A stretch of 64,000 bases of DNA from UBA4486 sp041984885. GTDB taxonomy: Bacteria > Pseudomonadota > Gammaproteobacteria > Eutrophobiales > Eutrophobiaceae. Where the stretch lies: NCBI GenBank assembly GCA_041984885.1, contig JBHIXH010000011.1, positions 1 through 64,000 of the forward strand. Direction: 5' to 3'. The position numbers and the translations under genes are program-made. Each line of letters begins with the position of its first letter. Position 1 is the first letter of the stretch. Positions 8,639 to 16,609 of the stretch are shown here, piece by piece. The notes beneath the pieces are model-generated. The model did no database searches. It was not told the DNA's origin and saw nothing but the letters and a program-made list of their open reading frames with translations.

Positions 8639-9390
8639 GCGGCATCGGCCTCTTCTGTGATCCAGTCGTAGCCTTTGTCTTCCAGTTCGAGCGCGAGCTC
8701 GGCACCACCGGATTTGATAATACGACCATTACTTAACACATGAACGTGATCCGGTTTGATGTAGTTCAACAAACGTTGATAGTGCGTCACAAGAATAATC
8801 GAGCGCTCTTCATTACGCAGGCTGTTGACACCTTCAGCGACAATCTTTAATGCATCAATGTCGAGACCAGAATCCGTCTCGTCGAGAATCGCCAGCCTGG
8901 GTTCAAGCAATGCCATCTGGAATATCTCGTTACGTTTTTTCTCGCCACCGGAAAATCCTTCGTTCACCGAGCGATTCAGCAGTTCCTCTTTCATCTTGAC
9001 GACCTGCATCCTGTCTTTCACCAGTTTCAGAAACTCGACCGCATCCAGTTCCGTCTCGCCACGATGTTTGCGCACGGCATTAACTGCGGCTTTTAACAGG
9101 TACACATTGTTGACACCGGGGATCTCGACCGGATACTGGAACGCGAGAAAGATACCCTCGCGTGCGCGCTCTTCCGGGTCCAGTTCGAGCAGGTTCATGT
9201 CTGTATAGGTAATCTTGCCTTGCGTGACCTCATAGCCATCGCGACCGGCCAGAACGTTTGCCAACGTGCTTTTACCGGAACCGTTTGGACCCATAATGGC
9301 GTGCACTTCGCCCGGCTTCACGTTTAACGTCAGGCCTTTCAGGATTTCCTTGTTATCGATTTTCGCGTGTACGTTTTCAATGCTTAACAT
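8635..9390 (-). CDS. sufC: Fe-S cluster assembly ATPase SufC
   Basis: ABC-type ATPase that energises the SufBCD scaffold. The 251-residue product shows Walker A GPNGSGKST (34-42), the signature SGGEKKRNE, Walker B LAILDETDSGLD and the switch histidine in ILVTHYQRLL. The D-loop variant ETDSGLDIDAL is typical of SufC. The start at 9388-9390 (MLSIENVHAK) is favoured over a longer reading that runs back into sufB. It follows sufB after 53 nt, the widest gap inside the operon. Confidence 0.95.
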   Translation of the reverse strand: MLSIENVHAKIDNKEILKGLTLNVKPGEVHAIMGPNGSGKSTLANVLAGRDGYEVTQGKITYTDMNLLELDPEERAREGIFLAFQYPVEIPGVNNVYLLKAAVNAVRKHRGETELDAVEFLKLVKDRMQVVKMKEELLNRSVNEGFSGGEKKRNEIFQMALLEPRLAILDETDSGLDIDALKIVAEGVNSLRNEERSIILVTHYQRLLNYIKPDHVHVLSNGRIIKSGGAELALELEDKGYDWITEEADAA

Positions 9391-9443
9391 ATTTAATCTC
9401 TTGGTTCGTATTTTATAACTTGTAACTGATAGCCAGTGCTGGT

Positions 9444-10880
9444 TTAGCCAACTGCGCCTTCCAGCGTTACACCGAGCAGCTTCTGTGCTTCCACGGCGAA
9501 TTCCATCGGCAGTTCCTTGAATACCTCCTTGCAAAAACCGTTGACGATCATGTTGACCGCATCTTCTTCAGAGATGCCGCGTTGACGCAGATAAAACAAC
9601 TGATCTTCACCAATCTTTGACGTCGTTGCCTCGTGTTCGACATTCGCCGTGGCGTTCAGCGTTTCGATATACGGAAACGTATGTGCACCACACTGCTTGC
9701 CCATTAACAGCGAATCGCATTGCGTGTAGTTGCGTGCGTTGTCCGCGTTACGGCTGATCTTGACGAGGCCGCGATACGCCTGTTGGGCACGGCCGGCAGA
9801 TATCCCTTTCGAGACAATCGTGCTGCGCGTGTTTTTACCGAGATGGATCATCTTCGTACCGGTGTCGGCCTGTTGGCAGTTGTTCGTTACCGCGACCGAA
9901 TAAAATTCACCGACACTGTTATCGCCGCGTAGCAGGCAACTCGGGTATTTCCACGTGATCGCCGAACCGGTTTCCACCTGCGTCCAGGAAATTTTCGAAT
10001 TGATGCCGCGGCAGTCACCGCGTTTCGTGACAAAGTTGTAGATACCGCCGACACCGTTTTCATCGCCGGGATACCAGTTCTGCACGGTCGAATATTTAAT
10101 CTCGGCGTTATCCAGCGCGACCAGTTCGACGACTGCTGCATGCAACTGGTTTTCATCACGCATCGGTGCGGTGCAGCCCTCGAGATAACTGACATAACTG
10201 CCTTCGTCGGCGACGATCAACGTGCGTTCAAACTGTCCCGTGTTCGATGCATTGATACGGAAATACGTCGACAGCTCCATCGGGCAGCGCGTGTTTTTCG
10301 GGATGTAGCAAAATGATCCGTCCGTAAAAACAGCAGAATTCAGCGCAGCAAAATAGTTATCTGCGCCCGGGACAACGGTACCGAGATATTGTTTGACCAG
10401 TTCCGGATGATTTTGCACCGCCTCGGAAAAGGAACAAAAGATGACACCGGCGGCGGCGAGTTTTTCCTTGAATGTCGTGGCAACGGAAACACTGTCGAAG
10501 ACCGCATCCACGGCCACACCGGCCAGCATCTTCTGCTCATGCAGCGGGATGCCAAGTTTCTCGTAGGTCTCCAGCAGTTTCGGGTCCACTTCGTCGAGAC
10601 TTTTCGGCCCTTCTTTTTTCTTCGGTGCCGAGTAATACGAGATGTCCTGGTAATCGATCGGTTCGTAGTGCACGTGCGCCCACTCCGGCTCGTCCATTTC
10701 GATCCAGCGACGGTAGGCCTTCAGGCGCCATTCAAGCAACCATTCCGGTTCATTTTTCTTGGTCGAGATCAGACGGATCACATCTTCATTCAGACCCGGC
10801 GCCAGAGTGTCCGAATCGATGTCAGTATAGAAACCGTGTTCGTATTCTTTCTTGACCAGTTGTTCGACTTCTTCGCTCAT
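9444..10880 (-). CDS. sufB: Fe-S cluster scaffold subunit SufB
   Basis: Main scaffold subunit of SufBC2D. The 478-residue product has the family N-terminal YEHGFYTDIDSDT, the core EGCTAPMRDENQLHAAVVEL, the CRGINSKISWTQVETGSAITWKYP region split across the beta-helix, and the C-terminal RQRGISEEDAVNMIVNGFCKEV. The cysteine and the glutamate of the assembly site appear intact. It starts 11 nt after the end of sufA. Length and sequence match the usual proteobacterial form. Confidence 0.95.
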   Translation of the reverse strand: MSEEVEQLVKKEYEHGFYTDIDSDTLAPGLNEDVIRLISTKKNEPEWLLEWRLKAYRRWIEMDEPEWAHVHYEPIDYQDISYYSAPKKKEGPKSLDEVDPKLLETYEKLGIPLHEQKMLAGVAVDAVFDSVSVATTFKEKLAAAGVIFCSFSEAVQNHPELVKQYLGTVVPGADNYFAALNSAVFTDGSFCYIPKNTRCPMELSTYFRINASNTGQFERTLIVADEGSYVSYLEGCTAPMRDENQLHAAVVELVALDNAEIKYSTVQNWYPGDENGVGGIYNFVTKRGDCRGINSKISWTQVETGSAITWKYPSCLLRGDNSVGEFYSVAVTNNCQQADTGTKMIHLGKNTRSTIVSKGISAGRAQQAYRGLVKISRNADNARNYTQCDSLLMGKQCGAHTFPYIETLNATANVEHEATTSKIGEDQLFYLRQRGISEEDAVNMIVNGFCKEVFKELPMEFAVEAQKLLGVTLEGAVG

Positions 10881-10891
10881 GGTTGCTCCGG

Positions 10892-11242
10892 TTATTCCGC
10901 GTGTTTCGGGTCGACGGTGAAGCTCTCACCGCAGCCACACATATCGGTGACATTGGGATTGTTAAATCGAAAGCCGGAGTTCAGGCCCTCGCGCACGAAG
11001 TCGAGTTCGGTTCCGGCCAGGTATTTCATCGAGTCACCATCGACAATGACTTTGATGCCGTTCGTTTCAAACGTCAGATCGTCATCGTTGATTTGCTCGG
11101 CGGTTTCGACCACGTATTGCTGACCGGAACAGCCTGCTGGCTTGATACCCAGGCGCAGGCCGAGGCCATTGCCCTGTTTCTGCAAAAATGTTTTCACGTG
11201 CTCGACGGCACGATCGGTCAGCTGGATTGTTGGTTCTGTCAT
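10892..11242 (-). CDS. sufA: A-type Fe-S carrier SufA
   Basis: Carries assembled clusters to target proteins. The 116-residue product has the three cluster cysteines of the HesB/IscA fold: Cys38 (AGCSGQQYV), Cys102 and Cys104 (CGCGESF). The ATG at 11240-11242 starts TEPTIQLTDRAVEHVK; a longer reading only mirrors the end of iscR. It lies 4 nt after iscR. ErpA and IscA are close relatives; the operon context decides for SufA. Confidence 0.88.
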   Translation of the reverse strand: MTEPTIQLTDRAVEHVKTFLQKQGNGLGLRLGIKPAGCSGQQYVVETAEQINDDDLTFETNGIKVIVDGDSMKYLAGTELDFVREGLNSGFRFNNPNVTDMCGCGESFTVDPKHAE

Positions 11243-11246
11243 AGTG

Positions 11247-11711
11247 TTAAACCTGATTTTGAAATTGCAGGATGGCCACGTTGTCCTGGCGTTCGGCCAC
11301 GAGTCGTATGTTTTTCTGTTGCACCAGTTCACCCAGCGTGATGCCGTTTAAATATTTCGCGACGTGCTGGTTCAGTCCCATCCACAGATCATGGGTCAGG
11401 CAACGTTCATCGTTCTGGCAATTCTGTTTGCCACCACAGCGGGTCACATCAATGGTTTCATCGACTGCATAAATAATGCGTGCCACTGTCAGATTAGCGG
11501 CATCGCAGGCAAGCTGGTAGCCGCCGCCGGGACCACGGACGCTGGCAACGAGTCCTTTACGGCGTAGTTTGTTGAATAACTGTTCCAGATACGTAACCGA
11601 GATTGCCTGACGTTTCGAGATCTCGGTCAGGTTGACCGGGCGATCCTCGCCATGCAGGGCCAGGTCGAGCATGGCGGTCACGGCATAACGGCCTTTCGTC
11701 GTTAGTTTCAT
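11247..11711 (-). CDS. iscR: Rrf2-family Fe-S regulator IscR
   Basis: DNA-binding regulator that senses cluster supply through its own 2Fe-2S cluster. The 154-residue product has an Rrf2 winged-helix domain (LTTKGRYAVTAMLDLA at the start, VRGPGGGYQLA in the wing). The cluster ligands Cys92, Cys98, Cys104 and His107 have exactly the E. coli IscR spacing (C-x5-C-x5-C-x2-H). It heads the SUF operon, and a type 1 IscR palindrome lies 39 nt upstream of its ATG, so negative autoregulation of the whole operon is likely. SUF operons of this group often carry a regulator called SufR or IscR; the ligand spacing supports IscR. Confidence 0.92.
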   Translation of the reverse strand: MKLTTKGRYAVTAMLDLALHGEDRPVNLTEISKRQAISVTYLEQLFNKLRRKGLVASVRGPGGGYQLACDAANLTVARIIYAVDETIDVTRCGGKQNCQNDERCLTHDLWMGLNQHVAKYLNGITLGELVQQKNIRLVAERQDNVAILQFQNQV

Positions 11712-11749
11712 AGGTTATCCAGGGTGCTAAAGTGCGGTGCAACAATTAC

Positions 11750-11774
11750 ATATCTGACTAATTTAGTCAAATAT
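11750..11774 (-). promoter_or_regulatory. IscR type 1 operator upstream of the SUF operon
   Basis: A 25-nt near-perfect palindrome. The plus-strand left arm is ATATCTGACTAA and the right arm TTAGTCAAATAT around a central T; 11 of 12 arm positions pair. It fits the E. coli type 1 IscR consensus (ATA, two pyrimidines, GACT, AT-rich centre, AGTC, two purines, TAT) at nearly all positions. On the minus strand it contains TTGACT, which could serve as a -35 box, so a bound IscR would block RNA polymerase. The -10 box is not clear. Confidence 0.8.
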
Positions 11775-11875
11775 AAACTTGAGAAGTTTAGTAGGATTTA
11801 GACAGGAAAATTAACTTATTGTAATTTAAGGGAAATAGTATTGAATCTCTGCTCGAAAGCGGGTGTTTTTCTGTC

Positions 11876-12785
11876 TCAATGGCTGGACTGGGTTAACCAG
11901 ACACATTGGTACGGTTGCAGTGTCAGCGAAGTGGCGGAGTCGGCCAGTGGTTCGGCCGTGATCAAATCAGACCAGCCGGTTTCTGTTGGCAGATTCAGGT
12001 CGGCGAGAACGACTTCCTGGGTCTGCTTCGACATATTGCTCAACACGTAAATCTGTTGCCGGGGTGTGTCGGATTGTCGCAGAAAGGCAAACACCTGATC
12101 GCTGATATGCAGCGTGAATTGCTGTGCATCCGGGTGAAAGGCGGGCTGTGCTCGCCGTAGTCGGATCAGGCGTTGCATTTCTCTCAAGGCAATTGCCTGG
12201 TTCGTGTCGGAATTCAGTCGTTGTTCCAGGTCGTCCATATCCCAGACATGCCGGTTGATGCAGCGCGGTTTACCGGAGCCTGCATATTTTTCCTGGTCAT
12301 TCGGTGTCGCCAACAGGCTGTGAATATAAAAAGCCGGTATGCCTTCCAGCGCGAGCATGATCGCATGCGCGCAGATAAAACGTGGCATCTGCCACTCGTC
12401 CGGGCCGTCCTCGATGGTTCCGCGTAGCGCATCGATCAAACTGATGTTGATCTCGTACGGTTTGTTCTCACCGTTGTCCAGCGCGCGCCAGGAAATATGA
12501 CCACCGAATCCCTCCATGCACTGAATCAGCCGTTGCACCTCGTCATCGTCAAGCAAACCTTCAATGGGCCGCAGGCCAATGCCGTCATGCGAGGCAATGA
12601 AATTCAGATATGTCGTGCCGGTCAGCGTCGGTGGCAGGCTCATCATCCAGTTATTCAGGTGATGACAGTTGCCGGTCAACAGACTGTGTAATAGCAACGG
12701 TGGCAGGGAAAAGTTATAGACAATGTGCGCTTCATTCGCGTTACCGAAATAGGCAAGGTTATCGCGGTTCGGAATATTCGTTTCC
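11876..12785 (-). CDS. GH13_18 sugar phosphorylase, C-terminal part (gene broken at contig gap)
   Basis: C-terminal 303 codons of a sucrose-phosphorylase-family glycoside phosphorylase. Directly at the gap the frame reads ETNIPNRDNLAYFGNANEA, which holds the general acid/base glutamate of the family (ETN). Then come NFIASHDGIGLRP with the third catalytic-site Asp, and ALEGIPAFYIHSLL. The N-terminal part is at 13010-13829; the two belong to one gene, with only a few host bases missing between them besides the foreign piece. With GpgS and the phosphatase next door, the likely substrate is glucosylglycerate rather than sucrose. Sucrose phosphorylase or sucrose-6F-phosphate phosphorylase remain possible. 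Confidence 0.75.
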
Positions 12786-12795
12786 NNNNNNNNNN
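12786..12795. other. Assembly gap of ten N inside the GH13_18 gene
   Basis: Ten N join two contigs. The left contig ends in coding sequence (ETNIPN). The right contig begins in AT-rich sequence that is not part of the gene. Ten N is probably a placeholder, so the true gap length is unknown. Confidence 0.95.
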
Positions 12796-13008
12796 TTGTT
12801 TCTCCACCATTTTATTTCACGCATGCACATGCAAATGTTGCATATTTTTTCTCCCTCATGGTCAAAAATGGGCGGAGAAACAAGATTAGAGTATGCAGCT
12901 CTCTCTCTCTTGTTTGAAGTTGATATGGTACAGAACGTTCACCGAATTAAGTAGCGGCTTTTCAATTTCGGCTTCAGACTACTCCTTGAGCGAAAACTGC
13001 CACTTACA
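12796..13008. mobile_element. AT-rich foreign piece, probable end of an insertion sequence
   Basis: About 213 nt that do not code for the GH13 protein. Homology to the phosphorylase stops at about 13009, where the minus strand changes to TGTAAGTGGCAGTTTTCG. TGT is a common tip for IS21-type and related elements. A diverged inverted copy of this tip lies at 12948-12962 (plus strand TAAGTAGCGGCTTTT). The far end holds an inverted pair TTGTTTCTCC (12796-12805) and GGAGAAACAA (12874-12883), a palindrome ATGCAA-ATG-TTGCAT (12829-12843) and an AG repeat near 12901-12910. On the minus strand ATG GTG GAG AAA CAA runs into the gap and could begin a transposase. No transposase is visible, so family assignment is inference. 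Confidence 0.5.
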
Positions 13009-13009
13009 A

Positions 13010-13829
13010 GTAGTGCATCATGTTCGATTAATGTGCGGATCAAGCGGACGATCTCATGCGTTTGCGGTCGATTCAGACAATCGGTGCCGATCTCTTTCCA
13101 GAGAAAGGCGACGGCATCAAGGCGAAAGATGCGTACCCCCTGATCCAGGTAAAAACGAATGATGCGGATGAATTCCAGCAGGACTTCCGGGTTACGAAAA
13201 TTCAGATCCGGTTGATCGTGGCTGAACGTGCACCAGACATGTTTACTCTCGTTGTTGACACTCACCTCGCGCAACAACGGACTTGTGCGGGGTCGTGTTA
13301 CTTTTGTCAGGTCGGTGTTCGGCGACTCGCAGATAAAATAACGGTTCGCCGGTGCTTCATCGTGCAAAAACTGTTCAAACCAGCGACTGCGACCGGAGCA
13401 ATGATTAATGACCAGATCAGACATCAATCTAAAATCAGCAGCGATTGCATTGATATCGGTCCAGTCACCGTAACTCTCATTCACCTGTGTGTATTCCATG
13501 ACGGCAAAGCCATCGTCGGAACTGAACGGAAAAAACGGCAGAATGTGTACGGCGTTGACCGTGTCGGCCAGGTAAGTGGTTAAAAAACGATGCAGGCTGT
13601 GCAGCGGTTTTTCGTCGGCTTGCTGAAAGGTATTGCCATACGTAATGACAATAATGTCGGCTTCATCCCAGAGCTTCTCCAATGGTCCCGGTGTGGCACA
13701 GTCGTGGTTAAAACACATCGCCGCGAGTAAATCGGCAGCCAGTGCCGCGTAGTCGACATTGTCATAGATGTGCGACAGGTGTTCCTGCACCCTTGCATTC
13801 AGTGCCTGTAATTGTTCGGAGTCGGACAT
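13010..13829 (-). CDS. GH13_18 sugar phosphorylase, N-terminal part (gene broken)
   Basis: First 273 codons or so of the glycoside phosphorylase whose end is at 11876-12785. The product shows the family's VNAVHILPFFPFSSDDGFAV, the DLVINHCS block, LNFRNPEVLLEFI and the catalytic nucleophile Asp238 in FRLDAVAFLWKE. After LIEHDALL the frame enters the foreign piece and meets a stop at 12939, adding about 23 unrelated residues. The enzyme would cleave an alpha-glucoside with phosphate to give glucose-1-phosphate. It starts 6 nt after gpgS. Whether the gene is truly interrupted in the organism or only in the assembly cannot be decided here. Confidence 0.75.
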
Positions 13830-13835
13830 AAAAGG

Positions 13836-15059
13836 CTAGGTCGAATATTCCGCCATGTCCTCGGCAACGGCGTGCATGAATTGTTCGGATAGTTCCGGCA
13901 GTGCACTGTTGACGCGATTCCAGCTGGGTATAAACGGTGTCTCCATCGGGTTATCGAGAAAATGCAGGCCGGCCTTCATGATATTTTCCGCGAATAACTC
14001 CACAGCCTGTTCTTCTGCATGAATGTCCAGCGTCAAACCATTGATGGCGGCATCGTTGTGATAGGTTTCGATGAAGTCGAGTGCGATTCGGAAATACGTG
14101 GCCTTGATCGTGCGAAACGTCTCGACCGAAAACACTTCGCCGGTCGTGGCCAGTTTGCGGAACACTGCCTTGCTGATGTCGATCGACATCTTCGATAAAC
14201 CACTGTCATCATCGTCGGCCGATAATGGCTGATGTTTATGATCGTATTCATCGGCAATATCAACCTGGCACAGACGGTTGGTCGAGTAGTTTCGTTGCAT
14301 CTCAGACAGGACGCCGACTTCGAGTCCCCAGTCACTCGGGATACGGATGTCATTAATCACATCGGTACGAAACGAAAACTCACCGGCAAGCGGGTAACGA
14401 TAGCTGTCCAGATATTCAATAAATTCGTGGTTACTGAACACTTTCTTCAACGCCCGCAACAACGGTGTGACCAGCAGGCGACAGACCCGACCATTGATCG
14501 AGCCGTTGGCAATACGGGCATAGTAGCCCTTGCAAAATTCGTAATTAAAATTCGGATTCGCCACCGGGTAGATCAAACGCGCAAGCAGATCGCGTGTATA
14601 CGTCGTGATATCACAATCGTGCAGGGCCACCGACTGGCAGCGATTCACGGCCATGATATAGCCGAGGCAATACCAGACGTTGCGACCCTTGCCGAGTTCA
14701 CGCGGGTCCAGTTGTTGTTCGGCCAGTTGTTTATCGATCGCTTGCAGGCGTGGGCCATCGTTCCAGAGCACCACATGATCCTGTGGCAGACGGGAAAAAA
14801 ACTGCAACGCATCGCGATATTCATCTTCAGTTGCGCGATCCAGGCCGATCACAATCAGGTTCAGATACGGCACGTGGATCAATTCCTGGATGATGTTATC
14901 CAGTGCAGGACCGGACAACTCGGAATACAGGCTCGGTAATACCAGACCCATTGGTCGTGAACGCGAGAAGCGAACCAGTTCCGCCTCTAACTGATCAATC
15001 GGTCGTCGCGACAGGTTATGCAACGTCGTCACGATACCGTTTTGATAAAAATCACCCAT
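13836..15059 (-). CDS. gpgS: Glucosyl-3-phosphoglycerate synthase (GT81)
   Basis: Makes glucosyl-3-phosphoglycerate from a sugar nucleotide and 3-phosphoglycerate, the first step to the compatible solute glucosylglycerate. The 407-residue product has a GT-A fold with the metal-binding motif LHDCDI (Asp148 and Asp150), ELGKGRNVWY in front of it and the acceptor-side block YPLAGEFSF with DWGLEVGVL further on. This form resembles the long GpgS found in halophilic and thermophilic bacteria and archaea. It lies 6 nt after the phosphatase gene and 6 nt before the phosphorylase gene. Mannosyl-3-phosphoglycerate synthase is a distant alternative, but the DCD region and the length favour GpgS. Confidence 0.85.
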   Translation of the reverse strand: MGDFYQNGIVTTLHNLSRRPIDQLEAELVRFSRSRPMGLVLPSLYSELSGPALDNIIQELIHVPYLNLIVIGLDRATEDEYRDALQFFSRLPQDHVVLWNDGPRLQAIDKQLAEQQLDPRELGKGRNVWYCLGYIMAVNRCQSVALHDCDITTYTRDLLARLIYPVANPNFNYEFCKGYYARIANGSINGRVCRLLVTPLLRALKKVFSNHEFIEYLDSYRYPLAGEFSFRTDVINDIRIPSDWGLEVGVLSEMQRNYSTNRLCQVDIADEYDHKHQPLSADDDDSGLSKMSIDISKAVFRKLATTGEVFSVETFRTIKATYFRIALDFIETYHNDAAINGLTLDIHAEEQAVELFAENIMKAGLHFLDNPMETPFIPSWNRVNSALPELSEQFMHAVAEDMAEYST

Positions 15060-15065
15060 AGACTT

Positions 15066-15866
15066 TCATTCCGGTTTTTCTTTAAACAATGCCAGCATAC
15101 ACTGATTCCAGCCAGACGGTCCGTATTCATCACTGGTGATCAAATGCTTATGATCGACTGTCGGTAACTCGCGTTCCGGATTACGGATGCGGATGGCAAC
15201 ATCGGCGGCCTCCAGCATTTCCCTGTCGTTATCACTGTCACCCAATGCGATCAAAAATGGTGCATGCGCATACTGTTGTTCATAGTACTTGCGTAGTTCG
15301 ATACAGGCGGCACCTTTATTGCTCGTTCCGGAGATATGATAAAAGCGCCCGCCGCGAGTCAGGCTGAGCCCGAGTGCAGACAGCGCTGCCGAGAATGCAG
15401 CAAGTCGGTTTGCCTCCGCATGCCAGATGAAGGGCTCGGTATAGGCTCGCTGTTTGGCCATTTCAGCCTGTTCTGAATTTAATCCGGTCAATTGACTGAC
15501 CTCATCGACATGCATATCCGACATGCCGGTGTAATCATTGGCAAACTCGTTGCGGATGGTGTCCAGTTTTTCCAGGATGCGGGCGCGCGGTAATCCCAGG
15601 CAAATGATTTCTGTCTTGCCTGGACTCTGTGGAATATGAATCGCGGCACCGTTTTCGACAATATACGGTGCGTCGTTATTCAATACCGTTCGAATCGACG
15701 CGATCTCTTTTTCGGTTTTGCTGCTGCTGAGTATTAACGGGACATTGAGCGAGGCAAGCAACTGCAACGCCGGCAGCGCAGGGCTATGATCGTACGTATG
15801 ATGATCCAGTAGCGTGCCATCCAGATCACTGATGACGATTGGGTACAGTTCGGGTGTGATATGCAA
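15066..15866 (-). CDS. Glucosyl/mannosyl-3-phosphoglycerate phosphatase (HAD-IIB)
   Basis: Removes phosphate from glucosyl-3-phosphoglycerate (or the mannosyl form) to give the solute. The 266-residue product is a HAD hydrolase of the MPGP type: motif I SDLDGTLLDHHTY (Asp14 and Asp16), motif II in LILSSSKT, and motif IV GDSDNDREML. The sequence IVENGAAIHIP is typical of the MPGP subfamily. The gene directly precedes gpgS, so the substrate is most likely glucosyl-3-phosphoglycerate. The 40-nt gap after cysE holds no obvious promoter. Confidence 0.85.
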   Translation of the reverse strand: MHITPELYPIVISDLDGTLLDHHTYDHSPALPALQLLASLNVPLILSSSKTEKEIASIRTVLNNDAPYIVENGAAIHIPQSPGKTEIICLGLPRARILEKLDTIRNEFANDYTGMSDMHVDEVSQLTGLNSEQAEMAKQRAYTEPFIWHAEANRLAAFSAALSALGLSLTRGGRFYHISGTSNKGAACIELRKYYEQQYAHAPFLIALGDSDNDREMLEAADVAIRIRNPERELPTVDHKHLITSDEYGPSGWNQCMLALFKEKPE

Positions 15867-15906
15867 AACGTTGGTTGCCAGTGTCGGTCTGACAACAGCT
15901 TAGCAT

Positions 15907-16608
15907 TTACGCCTTGTCTTTTTTATCCAGCTTCTCCTGTAACGCCTTGATCGTCTCGTCGGTTTGATGCATGTGATCGAGCATCGAATCGAGTGCGTTC
16001 TGGATGGGATCCGGCATGTCCTTGCGTTCGGCATACGCCTGGAAGCCGATCTTTTTCGCCATTGCCTCGCGGTTGCCTTCCTTGTCCTTGTCATCACGTT
16101 TGACAACTACATGACCGGGGACACCGACAACGGTAGCGGCTGCGGGGATGTCTTTCACGACAACGGCGTTACAGCCGATGCGTGCACCTTCATTCACCGT
16201 GATTGGGCCGAGGATTTTCGCACCGGCACCGACGACGACATTGTTTTTCAGGGTTGGATGGCGTTTGCCCTTGTTCCACGTCGTACCACCGAGTGTCACG
16301 CCATGGTAGATCGAGACATCATCGCCGATCTCCGAGGTCTCACCGATAACAATGCCCATACCATGATCAATAAAAAATCGCCGGCCGATGACGGCGCCAG
16401 GGTGAATCTCGATGCCGGTCAGGAAACGGGTCAGGTGGGCAGACATGCGCGCCAGCAAATGTAACTTGCGTTGCCATAACCAGTGATTGAAACGATGCAT
16501 CAGTATGGCCTGGAAGCCGGGGCAGGTGAAGATGGTCTCCAGTACCGAGCGTGCCGCCGGGTCACGGTCGAATACGACCTGGATCTCCTCTTTGATCGTT
16601 TCCAGCAT
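15907..16608 (-). CDS. cysE: Serine O-acetyltransferase
   Basis: Makes O-acetylserine from serine and acetyl-CoA, the entry step to cysteine. The 233-residue product has an N-terminal helical part and a left-handed beta-helix of hexapeptide repeats (IEIHPGAVIGRRFFIDHGMGIVIG, split over several coils, then HGVTLGGTTWNKGKRHPTL). Catalytic His and Asp residues are in FIDHGMG and IGDD. It has an unusual C-terminal coiled tail rich in Lys and Glu. It begins 1 nt after the valS stop, so coupling is likely. Cysteine supply fits the SUF operon downstream, but no shared regulation is visible. Confidence 0.92.
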   Translation of the reverse strand: MLETIKEEIQVVFDRDPAARSVLETIFTCPGFQAILMHRFNHWLWQRKLHLLARMSAHLTRFLTGIEIHPGAVIGRRFFIDHGMGIVIGETSEIGDDVSIYHGVTLGGTTWNKGKRHPTLKNNVVVGAGAKILGPITVNEGARIGCNAVVVKDIPAAATVVGVPGHVVVKRDDKDKEGNREAMAKKIGFQAYAERKDMPDPIQNALDSMLDHMHQTDETIKALQEKLDKKDKA

Positions 16609-16609
16609 G

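Noticed and set aside
12901..12910. AG dinucleotide run as phase-variable repeat
   Set aside because: Only about five to six units, not in a gene or promoter that can be identified.
12893..13162. Plus-strand open frame of 89 codons across the foreign piece
   Set aside because: It spans the junction between the foreign piece and the opposite strand of the phosphorylase gene, so it is chimeric and has no signature.
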